DNA from: DATLFQ01 sp035540915
GTDB taxonomy: Bacteria; Actinomycetota; Acidimicrobiia; Acidimicrobiales; GCA-2861595
Direction of reading: 5' to 3'
Length of the DNA: 41,521 bases
NCBI GenBank assembly: GCA_035540915.1
Contig: DATLFQ010000075.1
Span: 1-41,521 of the forward strand
Below are positions 16,053-23,847 of the stretch, piece by piece (within the stretch, counting starts at the first letter, position 1; every line of letters starts with the position of its first letter). The notes under the pieces are model-generated. The model saw nothing but the letters and a program-made list of their open reading frames with translations, was not told the origin of the DNA and searched no databases. A program made the translations under genes and the position numbers.

Positions 16053-16609
16053 TGGGCGACGGCCCGGCCAGCTTTCGCCGGCTCGGCGGCCGACGGGTGT
16101 GGCAGGGCGTGGTGATCGCGGTGGACGAGGACCGCTTCGCGGCGCCCGACGGCAGCGAGTTCACCCGCGAGGTGGTGCGCCACCCCGGCGCGGTCTCCGT
16201 GGTGCCGGTGGTGGGAGAGGGCCGGCGGGCCCTGCTGGTGCGCCAGTACCGTGCGGCGCTCGACCGCGACCTGCTGGAGATCCCGGCCGGCAAGCGCGAC
16301 GTCGCCGGCGAGGCGCCCGAGCTCACCGCGAGCCGCGAGCTGGAGGAGGAGGTCGGCATGCGGGCCGGCCGGCTGGAGCGCCTGGGCGAGTTCTACAACT
16401 CGGTCGGCTTCAGCGACGAGCACTCGATCGTCTACCTGGCGACCGACCTCAGCCCCTGCGCCACGACGGCCTTCGGCGTCGAGGAGGAGCACATGACCAT
16501 CGAGGAGGTCGGCCTGGACGAGGTCGAGGACCGCATGGCCGACGGCACCCTGGTCGACGCCAAGAGCATCATCGGCCTCCTGCTCGCCCGCGAGCGCCTC
16601 GCCCGCTGA
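16052..16609 (+). CDS. NUDIX hydrolase (ADP-ribose pyrophosphatase-like)
   Basis: A 185-residue NUDIX protein of the ADP-ribose/ADP-sugar pyrophosphatase type. The Nudix box lies at about 79-102 (PAGKRDVAGE followed by ASRELEEEVGM), with one residue more than the textbook spacing between the first Gly and the first Glu, a variant that is common in this subgroup. LLVRQYRAALDRDLLEIPAG before it and GFSDEHSIVYLAT after it match ADP-ribose pyrophosphatases. It probably hydrolyses a nucleoside diphosphate linked to a sugar. GTG 16052 overlaps the pyrG stop by one base, so it is cotranslated; NUDIX genes often follow pyrG in actinobacteria. Confidence 0.9.
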   Translation: MGDGPASFRRLGGRRVWQGVVIAVDEDRFAAPDGSEFTREVVRHPGAVSVVPVVGEGRRALLVRQYRAALDRDLLEIPAGKRDVAGEAPELTASRELEEEVGMRAGRLERLGEFYNSVGFSDEHSIVYLATDLSPCATTAFGVEEEHMTIEEVGLDEVEDRMADGTLVDAKSIIGLLLARERLAR

Positions 16610-16615
16610 ACCGGC

Positions 16616-16631
16616 CGTGACGTCCGTCACG
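16616..16631. promoter_or_regulatory. Inverted repeat upstream of the small membrane gene
   Basis: CGTGACG-TC-CGTCACG is an exact dyad 7 nt after the NUDIX stop. The two-base centre is too tight for a stable full hairpin, which favours a protein-binding site. It shares GTGAC/GTCAC half-sites with the repeat at 1319-1342. Confidence 0.4.
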
Positions 16632-16710
16632 CCCACACGGTGTCCGAACCCGGCATCGCCGGACTCTGTGCCCGATGAAAGGACGACGGCTGCGAAGCGA
16701 GGGAGGAGCC

Positions 16711-16923
16711 ATGATCGTCAAGCAGGAGCCGGCGTTCGTGATGGGCGTGGTGCAGGCGGTGCTCGGGCTGGCCGTGGCCTTCGGGCTGGGCCTGAGCGCC
16801 GAGCAGGTCGGCGCCCTCCTGGCGGCGACGGCCGCCGTCCTGTCCCTGGTCACCCGGCGGATGGTGTCGCCGGTGGCGGCGGCCCCGGCAACGGCGCCGG
16901 GGTCGCCGGTACCGGCGTCCTGA
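16711..16923 (+). CDS. Small two-helix membrane protein, holin-like
   Basis: A 70-residue protein with two predicted membrane helices: FVMGVVQAVLGLAVAFGLGL (about 8-27) and VGALLAATAAVLSLVTRR (about 32-49), separated by LSAEQ, and an Ala/Pro/Val tail. Similar small proteins occur in actinobacteria and actinophages and are sometimes called holin-like; nothing here proves lytic function, and there is no endolysin nearby. ATG 16711 has the strong Shine-Dalgarno GGGAGGAG right upstream, unlike the leaderless genes around it, and is preferred over ATG 16675. A perfect hairpin follows the stop. Confidence 0.65.
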   Translation: MIVKQEPAFVMGVVQAVLGLAVAFGLGLSAEQVGALLAATAAVLSLVTRRMVSPVAAAPATAPGSPVPAS

Positions 16924-16941
16924 GCCGCCCGGGCGGGCGGC
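16924..16941 (+). terminator. GC-rich hairpin directly after the small membrane gene
   Basis: GCCGCCC (16924-16930) and GGGCGGC (16935-16941) form a perfect 7-bp stem with a 4-nt loop immediately after the TGA. No T-run follows. It separates this gene from ald, which has its own -10 box four bases later. Confidence 0.55.
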
Positions 16942-16944
16942 GCC

Positions 16945-16950
16945 TACGGT
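16945..16950 (+). promoter_or_regulatory. -10 box of ald
   Basis: TACGGT, then exactly 6 nt, then GTG 16957: leaderless arrangement. Confidence 0.55.
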
Positions 16951-16956
16951 GAGCCG

Positions 16957-18102
16957 GTGATCGTCGGAGTCCCCACGGAGGTGAAGACCGGCGAGCACCG
17001 GGTCGCCCTCACGCCCGACGGCGTCCGGGAGCTGACCGCCCATGGCCACGACGTGGTGGTCCAGCGGGGGGCCGGCGCCGGTTCCGCCATCGCCGACGGG
17101 GACTTCTCCTCGGCCGGCGCCCGGCTCGGCAGCGCCGACGACGCCTGGGCCGCCGACCTGGTCGTCAAGGTCAAGGAGCCGCAGTCGTCGGAGTCGGCCC
17201 AGCTGCGGCCCGGCCAGGTGCTGTTCACCTACCTGCACCTGGCCGCCTACCCCGCCGTCGCACGGGCGCTGCTGGCGGCCGGAACCACCGCGGTCGCCTA
17301 CGAGACGGTGCAGCTCGCAAGCGGTGCCCTGCCGCTGCTGGCGCCCATGAGCGAGGTCGCCGGCCGGATGGCGACCCAGATCGGTGCCCACTACCTCGAA
17401 CGCGAGAACGGCGGCCGTGGTGTCCTGCTGGGCGGCGCGCCCGGTGTGCGGCCCGCCCGGGTGGTGGTCCTGGGCGCCGGCAACGTGGGCTGGAACGCGG
17501 CGTGGATCGCCCAGGGCATGGAGGCCGAGGTGTGGCTGCTGGACCGGGACCTGGACCGGCTCCGCTTCGTCGACCAGATCCACAAGGGCCGCATCCTCAC
17601 CCTGGCGTCCAACCGCGGTGCGGTGGAGCGAGCGGTGGCCGAGGCGGACCTGGTGATCGGCGCCGTGCTGGTGGCGGGCGGCCGGGCGCCGGTGATCGTC
17701 ACCGAGGACATGGTGCGGGCCATGAAGGGGGGCGCAGTGGTGGTCGACATCGCCGTCGACCAGGGCGGCTGCATCGCCACCACTCGGGAGACGACCCACG
17801 ATGCGCCGGTCTACGAGGTCCACGGCGTCGTGCACTACGCGGTGGGCAACGTGCCGGGCGCGGTGCCGCACACCTCGACCTACGCCCTGACCAACGCCAC
17901 GCTGCCCTACGTCCTGGCGGTGGCCGAGCGCGGCCTCCCGGGCGCGGCGCAGGCGGACGTCGGGCTGCGCCACGGCGTGACCACCGTGGCCGGGCGCATC
18001 ACCAACCCGGTCGTGGCGGACGCGCTCGGGGTCGAACCCGCCGACCCGCTGGAGCTGCTGGCAGACGCCCACCAGGCCACCAACCGTCCAGAAGCCCGAT
18101 AA
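16957..18102 (+). CDS. ald: Alanine dehydrogenase
   Basis: Alanine dehydrogenase interconverts L-alanine and pyruvate plus ammonia with NAD(H). The 381-residue protein opens with IVGVPTEVKTGEHRVALTP, has the substrate lysine in VVKVKEP (near 73), the catalytic His in FTYLHLAA (near 95), the NAD-binding VVVLGAGNVG (about 169-178) and VVDIAVDQGG (near 267), all family features. Its closing region HYAVGNVPGAVPHTSTYALT is also diagnostic. GTG 16957 is fixed by the conserved first strand and by a TACGGT box six bases upstream. The TAA stop overlaps the -10 box of the next gene. Confidence 0.96.
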   Translation: MIVGVPTEVKTGEHRVALTPDGVRELTAHGHDVVVQRGAGAGSAIADGDFSSAGARLGSADDAWAADLVVKVKEPQSSESAQLRPGQVLFTYLHLAAYPAVARALLAAGTTAVAYETVQLASGALPLLAPMSEVAGRMATQIGAHYLERENGGRGVLLGGAPGVRPARVVVLGAGNVGWNAAWIAQGMEAEVWLLDRDLDRLRFVDQIHKGRILTLASNRGAVERAVAEADLVIGAVLVAGGRAPVIVTEDMVRAMKGGAVVVDIAVDQGGCIATTRETTHDAPVYEVHGVVHYAVGNVPGAVPHTSTYALTNATLPYVLAVAERGLPGAAQADVGLRHGVTTVAGRITNPVVADALGVEPADPLELLADAHQATNRPEAR

Positions 18103-18105
18103 CCT
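18100..18105 (+). promoter_or_regulatory. -10 box of the DksA/TraR-like gene
   Basis: TAACCT, then exactly 6 nt, then GTG 18112. Its first three bases are the ald stop codon TAA. Confidence 0.55.
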
Positions 18106-18111
18106 CGGGCC

Positions 18112-18450
18112 GTGGCCTCCGACGCAGCCTCGATTGATCTGCGCGCCCTTCTGGCTCAGGAGCGCGAGGCCCTGCGCGCGCAGCTGGCCGAGCTCGGCTT
18201 CGGGCCCACCGGCGGCCCGACCTACGACCCCAACTTCGCCGACTCCAGCCAGGTGACGGCGGAGCGGGGCGAGAACGAGGCCCTGGCGGCCAGCCTGCGC
18301 GAGGCGCTGGACGAGGTGGAGAAGGCGTTGACCAAGCTGGACGATGGCAGCTACGGCATCTGCGAGGGATGCCAGCAGCCCATCAACCCGGCCCGCCTCG
18401 AGGCCAAGCCCGAAGCGCGCCTGTGCATCAACTGCGCCTCCCGGCGCTGA
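18112..18450 (+). CDS. DksA/TraR family zinc-finger protein
   Basis: A 112-residue protein with an N-terminal helical coiled coil (LLAQEREALRAQLAELGF; ENEALAASLREALDEVEKAL) and a C-terminal C4 zinc finger: CEGC (84-87) and CINC (105-108). LDDGSYGICEGCQQPI and ARLEAKPEARLC are typical of the family. DksA-like proteins bind the RNA polymerase secondary channel and tune transcription, but the tip residues that respond to ppGpp in E. coli DksA are not clearly conserved in actinobacterial members, so the target is uncertain. GTG 18112 has a TAACCT box six bases upstream. The M50 protease follows after 23 nt, probably in the same transcript. Confidence 0.88.
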   Translation: MASDAASIDLRALLAQEREALRAQLAELGFGPTGGPTYDPNFADSSQVTAERGENEALAASLREALDEVEKALTKLDDGSYGICEGCQQPINPARLEAKPEARLCINCASRR

Positions 18451-18473
18451 TCGCCGCCGAGGCCCGCTGAGCG

Positions 18474-19208
18474 GTGGACGACCCCAAGCCGCCGCTGGGC
18501 GCGCCCCAGCGCACGCTGATCCTGCTCGGGGCGGGCGCGCTGGTCCTGTACCTCCTGGCCCGACGGGAGGTGGTCGGGCGGGAGGACGCCCTCCTGCTGG
18601 CCGTGCTGGTGCCGTCGGTGATCCTCCACGAGATCTCCCACGGCGCCCTGGCGCTGGTGTTCGGAGACGACACCGCCAAGGAGGCCGGACGCCTGACCCT
18701 GAACCCCGTCCGCCACGTCGACCCGTTCGGGACGCTGATCCTGCCCGCCGTCCTGATCCTGGCCGGCGCCCAGCCGTTCGGCTACGCCAAGCCGGTACCG
18801 GTGTCGGTGAACAAGCTGCGCAGCCCGCGCAACCACAACGTGCTCGTGGCGCTGGTCGGCCCCGCGGTCAACATCGGCCTGGCCCTGCTGGCCGCCTTCG
18901 CCGTCCGCAGCGCCGTGGTGGTGGTCGGCGGGAGCGACGTGTTCGTCCGGAACGACTCGCTGCTGCTTGAGCTCGGCCTGTACTTCGGGCTGGTCAACGT
19001 GGTGCTGGCCGCCTTCAACCTCATCCCGGTCCCGCCGCTCGACGGCTCGGCGGTGGTCGAGCGGCTGCTGCCCGCCCGGTGGTGGCCGCCGTACCTCAGG
19101 TTCCGGCAGTACTCGATGTTCCTGCTCTTCGGCCTGGTGTTCCTGCTGCCCGACCTGCTCGGCGCGGTCTTCGACCCGGCCACCGAGCTGTGGCTGCGCC
19201 TGCTCTAG
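18474..19208 (+). CDS. M50 family (site-2-protease-like) zinc metalloprotease
   Basis: A 244-residue polytopic protein with zinc-binding HEISH (residues 52-56) in a membrane helix and the second-site NLIPVPPLDGS (about 182-192), the pair that defines M50 metalloproteases. FGYAKPVPVSVNKLR and RNHNVLVALVGPAVNIGLAL are typical of the compact group without PDZ domain (FtsH/Rce1-unrelated). Such proteases cleave membrane-embedded regulators; no partner anti-sigma factor is visible nearby. GTG 18474 lies 23 nt after the zinc-finger gene. It converges with trpS, leaving only 13 nt between the stops. Confidence 0.9.
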   Translation: MDDPKPPLGAPQRTLILLGAGALVLYLLARREVVGREDALLLAVLVPSVILHEISHGALALVFGDDTAKEAGRLTLNPVRHVDPFGTLILPAVLILAGAQPFGYAKPVPVSVNKLRSPRNHNVLVALVGPAVNIGLALLAAFAVRSAVVVVGGSDVFVRNDSLLLELGLYFGLVNVVLAAFNLIPVPPLDGSAVVERLLPARWWPPYLRFRQYSMFLLFGLVFLLPDLLGAVFDPATELWLRLL

Positions 19209-19221
19209 CCGCCGGCGACGG

Positions 19222-20208
19222 CTAACCGCGGCCGGGCAGCAGGCCCACCGCCTCCTTGGCCCGGGCCAGCGTCGGCGCGGCCAGGGCCCGGGCCTTGCCG
19301 GCTCCCTTGGCCAGCACGGCGGCTGTTGCAGCGGGGTCGGCGGCCAGCTCGGCGTAGCGGGCCTGCACCGGCCGGAGCAGCTCGACCACCGCGTCGGCGG
19401 TGTCGGCCTTGAGCGGGCCGTACCGGTCGTAGGCGGCGGCGACGTCGGCGGGCGTCCGGCCGGTGGCCGCGGCCAGGATGGACAGGAGGTTGGAGACGCC
19501 GGGCTTCGCGGGGGGGTCGAAGACCACCTCGGTGCCGGTGTCGGTGACGGCCCGCTTGATCTTGCGGGCGACGACGTCGGGCGGGTCGAGCAGGAACACC
19601 GTGCCCTGGTCCGACGCCGACGACGCCGACATCTTCCGGGTCGGGTCCTGGAGGTCCATGACCCGGGCGGCGACCGGCGGTACCGACGCCTCCGGCACGG
19701 TGAACACCGGGCCGAAGCGGCTGTTGAAGCGGATGGCGACGTCCCGGCACAGCTCCAGGTGCTGGCGCTGGTCGTCGCCGACGGGGACCCGCCCGACGTC
19801 GTAGAGCAGGATGTCGGCCGCCATGAGCACGGGGTAGGTCAACAGCCCGCAGGACACGAACTCCTGGTTGGCCGCCTTCTCCTTGAACTGGGTCATCCGC
19901 CGCAGCTCGCCGAACCCGGCGTTGCACTCCAGCAGCCAGGCCAGCTCGCTGTGCTCGCCGACGTGGCTCTGGACGAACACCGTGCAGACGTCGGGGTCCA
20001 GCCCGGCGGCCAGGAGTGAGCACGCCTGCTCGACGGTCAGGGCCCGGAGCCGGGCCGGGTCGTGGGGCACGGTGAGCGCGTGCAGGTCGACCACGCAGAA
20101 CAGCGACTCGTCGGTGTGCTGGTCGTCCACCCAGCCGCGCAGGGCTCCCAGGTAGTTGCCGAGCGTCACCGGCCCGGTCGGCTGCATGCCGGAGAGGACC
20201 CGGGCCAT
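19222..20208 (-). CDS. trpS: Tryptophanyl-tRNA synthetase
   Basis: TrpRS charges tRNA-Trp with tryptophan. The 328-residue protein has a class I fold: VLSGMQPTGPVTLGNYLGA carries the HIGH-equivalent TLGNY, and RKMSAS (about 189-194) is the KMSKS loop. QFKEKAANQEFVSCGLLTYP and DQRQHLELCRDVAIRFN are diagnostic of TrpRS. ATG 20208 is chosen over ATG 20217 (three residues longer) because it begins at the family consensus MARVLSG and lies 7 nt after TACCAT, a leaderless -10. It is divergent from scpA. Confidence 0.96.
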   Translation of the reverse strand: MARVLSGMQPTGPVTLGNYLGALRGWVDDQHTDESLFCVVDLHALTVPHDPARLRALTVEQACSLLAAGLDPDVCTVFVQSHVGEHSELAWLLECNAGFGELRRMTQFKEKAANQEFVSCGLLTYPVLMAADILLYDVGRVPVGDDQRQHLELCRDVAIRFNSRFGPVFTVPEASVPPVAARVMDLQDPTRKMSASSASDQGTVFLLDPPDVVARKIKRAVTDTGTEVVFDPPAKPGVSNLLSILAAATGRTPADVAAAYDRYGPLKADTADAVVELLRPVQARYAELAADPAATAAVLAKGAGKARALAAPTLARAKEAVGLLPGRG

Positions 20209-20215
20209 CGGCGCC

Positions 20216-20221
20216 ATGGTA
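20216..20221 (-). promoter_or_regulatory. -10 box of trpS
   Basis: On the minus strand TACCAT is followed by 7 nt and ATG 20208. It overlaps the upstream ATG 20217, which would then lie outside the transcript. Confidence 0.45.
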
Positions 20222-20247
20222 TGCGCCCGGGCCGGAGGGCCCCCCGG

Positions 20248-20253
20248 TAGTCT
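20248..20253 (+). promoter_or_regulatory. -10 box of scpA
   Basis: TAGTCT, then exactly 6 nt, then GTG 20260. Confidence 0.55.
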
Positions 20254-20259
20254 CGGTCC

Positions 20260-21033
20260 GTGCCCGGCCCGGCCGCAGCCCTCGACGAGCTGCGCCAGCC
20301 CGCCCGCTACTCCGTCACCACCCCGGTGTTCGAAGGTCCCCTGGACCTGCTGCTCCACCTGGTGGCCAGCCAGCAGGTGGAGCTGTACGAGGTCTCGCTG
20401 GTGGCCATCGTGGACGGCTACCTGGCCCACCTGGCCCAGCTGGAGGCGCTCGACCTCGACGTCGCCACCGAGTTCGTCGTCATCGCGGCCACCCTGATCG
20501 AGCTCAAGAGCCGGCGGCTGCTGCCGCCGAGCGAGCAGCCCGACGACGACGACCTCGACCTCTGGGCCGAGCGCGACCTGCTGCTGGCCCGCCTGATCGA
20601 GTGCAAGACGTTCAAGAACGCCGCGCAGCGACTGTCCTTCATGGCCGACCTGGCGGCGACGTCCTGGCCCCGACGGGCCGGCCTGGAGGAGCGGTTCGCC
20701 TCGTTGGTGCCCGACGTGCTGGCCGGGGTCACCGTGGCCGACCTGCAGGCGGCGCTGGTCCGGGCCGTCACCCCGGCTCCGCCCCCGTCCCGGGTCGACC
20801 TGCGCCACGTGGCGCCCGTCCGCATCACCGCCCAGGAGATGGCCGAGCAGCTGGCGGCCAGGCTGGCCGGCGCCGGGAGGCTCACCTTCCGCGAGCTGAC
20901 CGCCGGCCTGGCCGACCGCCTGGAGGTCATCGTCGCCTTCCTCGCCGTCCTCGAGCTGTACAAGGACGGCCGCATCGACGTGGACCAGCCCGGCCGCTTC
21001 GGCGACCTGGTCGTCACCTGGGCCGCCCGATGA
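20260..21033 (+). CDS. scpA: Segregation and condensation protein A
   Basis: ScpA is the kleisin subunit of the bacterial Smc-ScpAB condensin, needed for chromosome segregation. The 257-residue protein has the N-terminal helix pair FEGPLDLLLHLVASQQVELY and EFVVIAATLIELKSRRLLPP that binds the Smc neck, a variable linker, and a C-terminal winged helix (RLTFRELTAGLADRLEVIVA, then VLELYKDGRIDVDQPGRFGD) that binds the Smc head. GTG 20260 has a TAGTCT box six bases upstream. It overlaps scpB through ATGA, as usual for this complex. Confidence 0.95.
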   Translation: MPGPAAALDELRQPARYSVTTPVFEGPLDLLLHLVASQQVELYEVSLVAIVDGYLAHLAQLEALDLDVATEFVVIAATLIELKSRRLLPPSEQPDDDDLDLWAERDLLLARLIECKTFKNAAQRLSFMADLAATSWPRRAGLEERFASLVPDVLAGVTVADLQAALVRAVTPAPPPSRVDLRHVAPVRITAQEMAEQLAARLAGAGRLTFRELTAGLADRLEVIVAFLAVLELYKDGRIDVDQPGRFGDLVVTWAAR

Positions 21034-21599
21034 ACGAGCTGTCGCCCGACCAGCGGGCCATCGAGGCGGTTCTGATGGTGGCCGACAGCCCGGTGGAGCC
21101 CGGCCTGCTGGCCCAGCTCCTGGAAGTGACGCCGGCCCACGTCGAGGCGCTGTGCGCCGAACTGGGCGCCCGCTACCTGGCCGAGGGCCGGGGCTTCGTG
21201 GTGGCCCGGGTGGCCGGCGGCTACCGGTTCCAGAGCGCACCGGACCTGGCTCCCTACGTCGAGCGCTTCGTTCTGGAAGGCCAGTCAGCCCGGCTGTCGG
21301 CCGCCGGCCTGGAGACGCTGGCCATCGTGGCCTACAAGCAGCCGGTGTCCCGGGCCCAGGTGTCGGCCATACGGGGGGTCAACGCCGACGGCGTGCTGCG
21401 CACGCTGCAGCAGCGGGGCTACGTCGAGGCCATCGGGCGCGACGACGGCCCCGGCCAGGCGCTCCTGTTCGGCACGACGGCCCTGTTCCTCGAGAAGCTG
21501 GGCCTGGACAGCGTCGAGGACCTCCCACCGCTCAGCGAGTTCTTCCCGGAGCCGGCCGTCGTCGAGGCGTTGGAGCAGGGGCTGCGCCCCGTGGGGTGA
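21030..21599 (+). CDS. scpB: Segregation and condensation protein B
   Basis: ScpB dimers bind the central linker of ScpA in the Smc condensin. The 189-residue protein has two winged-helix domains: the first starts RAIEAVLMVADSPVEPGLLA and contains FVVARVAGGYRFQSAPDL, and the second contains ARLSAAGLETLAIVAYKQPV and IRGVNADGVLRTLQQRGYV, both highly diagnostic. ATG 21030 overlaps the scpA stop and its own TGA overlaps the rluB GTG (GTGA), so scpA, scpB and rluB are translationally coupled. Confidence 0.95.
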   Translation: MNELSPDQRAIEAVLMVADSPVEPGLLAQLLEVTPAHVEALCAELGARYLAEGRGFVVARVAGGYRFQSAPDLAPYVERFVLEGQSARLSAAGLETLAIVAYKQPVSRAQVSAIRGVNADGVLRTLQQRGYVEAIGRDDGPGQALLFGTTALFLEKLGLDSVEDLPPLSEFFPEPAVVEALEQGLRPVG

Positions 21600-22345
21600 C
21601 GGGCGATCGGCTCCCGCCGGGCCAGGGCACCGGCCAGCGCCTCCAGAAGGTGCTGTCCCGGGCCGGTTTCGGCAGCCGGCGGGCCTGCGAGGAGCTGATC
21701 GCGGCCGGGCGGGTGACGGTGAACGGGCGCACCGCCCACCTCGGCCGGCGGGTGGAGGCCGAGGTCGACGCGGTGGCCGTCGACGGCATCCCGGTGTCGG
21801 TGCGAGCCGGGCTCGTCTACTACCTGCTGAACAAGCCCCGTGGCGTGGTGACGACGGCCAGGGACCCGCAGGGCCGGCGGACGGTGGTCGAACTGGTCCC
21901 GCTCGAGCCGCGGGTCTTCCCGGTCGGCCGGCTGGACGCCGACAGCGAGGGACTGCTCCTGGTCACCAACGACGGCGAGCTGACCCATCGGCTCACCCAC
22001 CCCTCCTTCGGGGTCGAGAAGCAGTACCTGGCCGAGGTGGAGGGCACCCCGTCGCCGGCCGCCGTCCGTCGCCTCCGCGAGGGGGTCGACCTGGAGGACG
22101 GCCGAACGGCGCCGGCCAAGGTGGCGGCTGTCTCGCCGTCGGCACTGCGCATCACCATCCACGAGGGCCGCAACCGCCAGGTGCGCCGCATGTGCGCAGC
22201 GGTCGGCCATCCCGTCACCCGCCTGGTCCGCACCCGCATCGGCCCACTGGCCGAGCGCAGCCTGCGCCCGGGCGAGTGGCGACCGCTCACCCTGGCCGAG
22301 GTGCGGGCGCTCAACGAGGCGGCCCGTCCGCGAGAGGCCGAATAG
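21596..22345 (+). CDS. rluB: RluB/RsuA-type pseudouridine synthase
   Basis: A 249-residue S4-domain pseudouridine synthase of the RsuA/RluB/RluE group, which modifies 23S (RluB) or 16S (RsuA) rRNA. The S4 domain is RLQKVLSRAGFGSRRACEEL followed by GRVTVNG; the catalytic Asp114 sits in VGRLDADSEGLLLV, and NKPRGVVTTARDP and IHEGRNRQVRRMCAAVGHPV are family signatures. Location after scpAB is the conserved place for RluB in Gram-positive bacteria. GTG 21596 overlaps the scpB stop. A palindromic hairpin follows the stop. Confidence 0.93.
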   Translation: MTGDRLPPGQGTGQRLQKVLSRAGFGSRRACEELIAAGRVTVNGRTAHLGRRVEAEVDAVAVDGIPVSVRAGLVYYLLNKPRGVVTTARDPQGRRTVVELVPLEPRVFPVGRLDADSEGLLLVTNDGELTHRLTHPSFGVEKQYLAEVEGTPSPAAVRRLREGVDLEDGRTAPAKVAAVSPSALRITIHEGRNRQVRRMCAAVGHPVTRLVRTRIGPLAERSLRPGEWRPLTLAEVRALNEAARPREAE

Positions 22346-22399
22346 CGCCGGCCGGCGCGGGCTTCCTCCGGAAACGGCGCTCTCTGCGGTGCGTTTCCG
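22345..22399 (+). terminator. Two hairpins after rluB
   Basis: GCGCCGGCCGGCGC (22345-22358) is palindromic and starts on the last base of the rluB stop. A second stem of 8 bp pairs CGGAAACG (22369-22376) with CGTTTCCG (22392-22399) around a 15-nt loop. Together they probably end the scpA-scpB-rluB transcript before the aroH promoter. Confidence 0.55.
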
Positions 22400-22410
22400 C
22401 GTCGACCTCA

Positions 22411-22416
22411 TACAGT
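22411..22416 (+). promoter_or_regulatory. -10 box of aroH
   Basis: TACAGT lies 8 nt before GTG 22425 and would exclude the longer GTG 22389 start from the transcript. Confidence 0.5.
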
Positions 22417-22424
22417 CGGGCGCT

Positions 22425-22793
22425 GTGCCGGCCGCCGTCCGCGCCCTGCGGGGTGCCACCCGACTCGACGCCGACACCCGCGAGCAGGTGACGGAGCGGG
22501 TCGGCGCGTTGGTGCGGGCCATGCTCGACCGCAACGGCGCCGACGCCGACGACCTCATCAGCATCGTGTTCACCGCCACCGACGACATCCACTCGATGTT
22601 CCCCGCCGAGGCGGCCCGGGCGGTGGGGCTCGGCGACGTGCCGCTGCTGTGCGCCCAGGAACTGACCATCGAGGGCAAGCCCACCCGCTGCATCCGGGTG
22701 CTCATGCACCTCACCACCGAGCGGGCGCGGGCCGACCTGCAGCCCGTCTACCTGGAGGGCACGGCGGTCCTGCGCGATGACCTCCCCGGCTAG
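22425..22793 (+). CDS. aroH: Chorismate mutase, AroH class
   Basis: Monofunctional chorismate mutase of the trimeric AroH (Bacillus-type) fold, which converts chorismate to prephenate. The 122-residue protein has RALRGATRLDADT (catalytic Arg near 9), ISIVFTATDDIHSMFPAEAA, VPLLCAQELTIEG and RCIRVLMHLTTE, all AroH signatures. A longer start at GTG 22389 exists, but the family begins at the segment given here and a TACAGT box lies between the two starts. It overlaps tyrA by 17 nt, forming an aroH-tyrA-aroA unit that channels chorismate to tyrosine and phenylalanine. Confidence 0.92.
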   Translation: MPAAVRALRGATRLDADTREQVTERVGALVRAMLDRNGADADDLISIVFTATDDIHSMFPAEAARAVGLGDVPLLCAQELTIEGKPTRCIRVLMHLTTERARADLQPVYLEGTAVLRDDLPG

Positions 22794-23847
22794 CCCGCGG
22801 GCCCAGGTGGTGGGCACCGGGCTCATGGGGGCGTCGATCGGCCTGGCCCTCCGAGCCCGGGGATGGTTCGTCACCGGGCGGGACCGTGACCCCGCCCGAG
22901 CGGCGCAGGCCGCCGCGCTCGGCGCGGTCGACGAGGTCGGCACCGACTCCGGAGCCGAGATCACGTTCGTGGCCACGCCCGTCTCGACGGTGGCCGCCGA
23001 GGCGATCGCCGCCCTCGACGCCGGCCCCGGCCTCGTCACCGACGTCGGCAGCGTGAAGGCACCGATCGTCTCGGCGGTGGACTCCCCCCGTTTCGTGGGC
23101 GGCCACCCGATGGCCGGATCAGAGCAGGAAGGCGTCGACGGCGCCGACCCGGCGCTGTTCGAGGGAGCCACCTGGGTGCTCACCCCGAACGAGAGCACCG
23201 ACTCCGCCGCCTTCGCCCGCATCCGGACGGTGGTGGCCAGCCTGGGGGCCGACGTGGTGGCCGTCTCGCCCGAGCGGCACGACGAGCTGGTGGCGGTGGT
23301 GTCCCACGTGCCCCACCTGACGGCGGCGACGCTCATGGGCCTGGCCGCGGAGGGTGCCGAGGAGCACGCGGCGATGCTGCGCCTGGCGGCCGGGGGCTTC
23401 CGGGACATGACCCGTATCGCCGCCGGGCACCCCGGGATCTGGCCGGACATCTGCGCAGAGAACCGGGCCGCCATCGTCGGCACCCTCGACCGGCTCGTCG
23501 TCGCCCTCGGAGAGATGCGCGACGTGGTGGCGGCGGGGGACCGTGGCGGCCTGCTGGCCGTGCTGGAGTCGGCGCGCCACGCCCGGGCCAACCTGCCCTC
23601 GCGGGTGGTGCAGCCCGACGCGCTGGTCGAGGTGCGCGTCCCGGTGCTCGACCGTCCCGGCGCGCTGGCCGAGGTCACCACCTGCGCGTCGGCGCTGGCC
23701 ATCAACATCGTCAACCTCGATCTGGCCCACTCCCTGGAGGGTGATCGGGGCGTGCTGGTGCTGGTGGTGGACGCCGACGACGGCGAACGGCTCCGGGCGG
23801 AACTGGCGGGCCGCGGCTACCGCCCCGCCGTACAGTCGCTGGGATGA
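22777..23847 (+). CDS. tyrA: Prephenate dehydrogenase with ACT domain
   Basis: TyrA oxidatively decarboxylates prephenate to 4-hydroxyphenylpyruvate with NAD(P)+. The 356-residue protein has the Rossmann motif VVGTGLMGASIG (about 11-22), the catalytic His in GGHPMAGSE (near 110), SVKAPIVSAVDS and the helical dimerisation region with VVSHVPHLTAATLM. A C-terminal ACT domain (about 286-350, VRVPVLDRPGALAEVTTCAS) probably mediates feedback control by tyrosine. ATG 22777 lies inside the end of aroH, and its TGA overlaps the aroA ATG. Confidence 0.94.
   Translation: MTSPASPRAQVVGTGLMGASIGLALRARGWFVTGRDRDPARAAQAAALGAVDEVGTDSGAEITFVATPVSTVAAEAIAALDAGPGLVTDVGSVKAPIVSAVDSPRFVGGHPMAGSEQEGVDGADPALFEGATWVLTPNESTDSAAFARIRTVVASLGADVVAVSPERHDELVAVVSHVPHLTAATLMGLAAEGAEEHAAMLRLAAGGFRDMTRIAAGHPGIWPDICAENRAAIVGTLDRLVVALGEMRDVVAAGDRGGLLAVLESARHARANLPSRVVQPDALVEVRVPVLDRPGALAEVTTCASALAINIVNLDLAHSLEGDRGVLVLVVDADDGERLRAELAGRGYRPAVQSLG
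23831..23836 (+). promoter_or_regulatory. Possible internal -10 box of aroA inside tyrA
   Basis: TACAGT lies 7 nt before ATG 23844, within the last codons of tyrA. It could allow separate leaderless expression of aroA, although coding constraint (Val-Gln-Ser) may explain it by chance. Confidence 0.3.

Noticed and set aside
16711..16923. Prophage remnant indicated by a holin-like gene
   Set aside because: No other phage gene, integrase or att repeat nearby; the neighbours are conserved metabolic genes.
22389..22424. Upstream GTG start for aroH
   Set aside because: The family begins near GTG 22425, and the -10 box TACAGT lies between the two starts.
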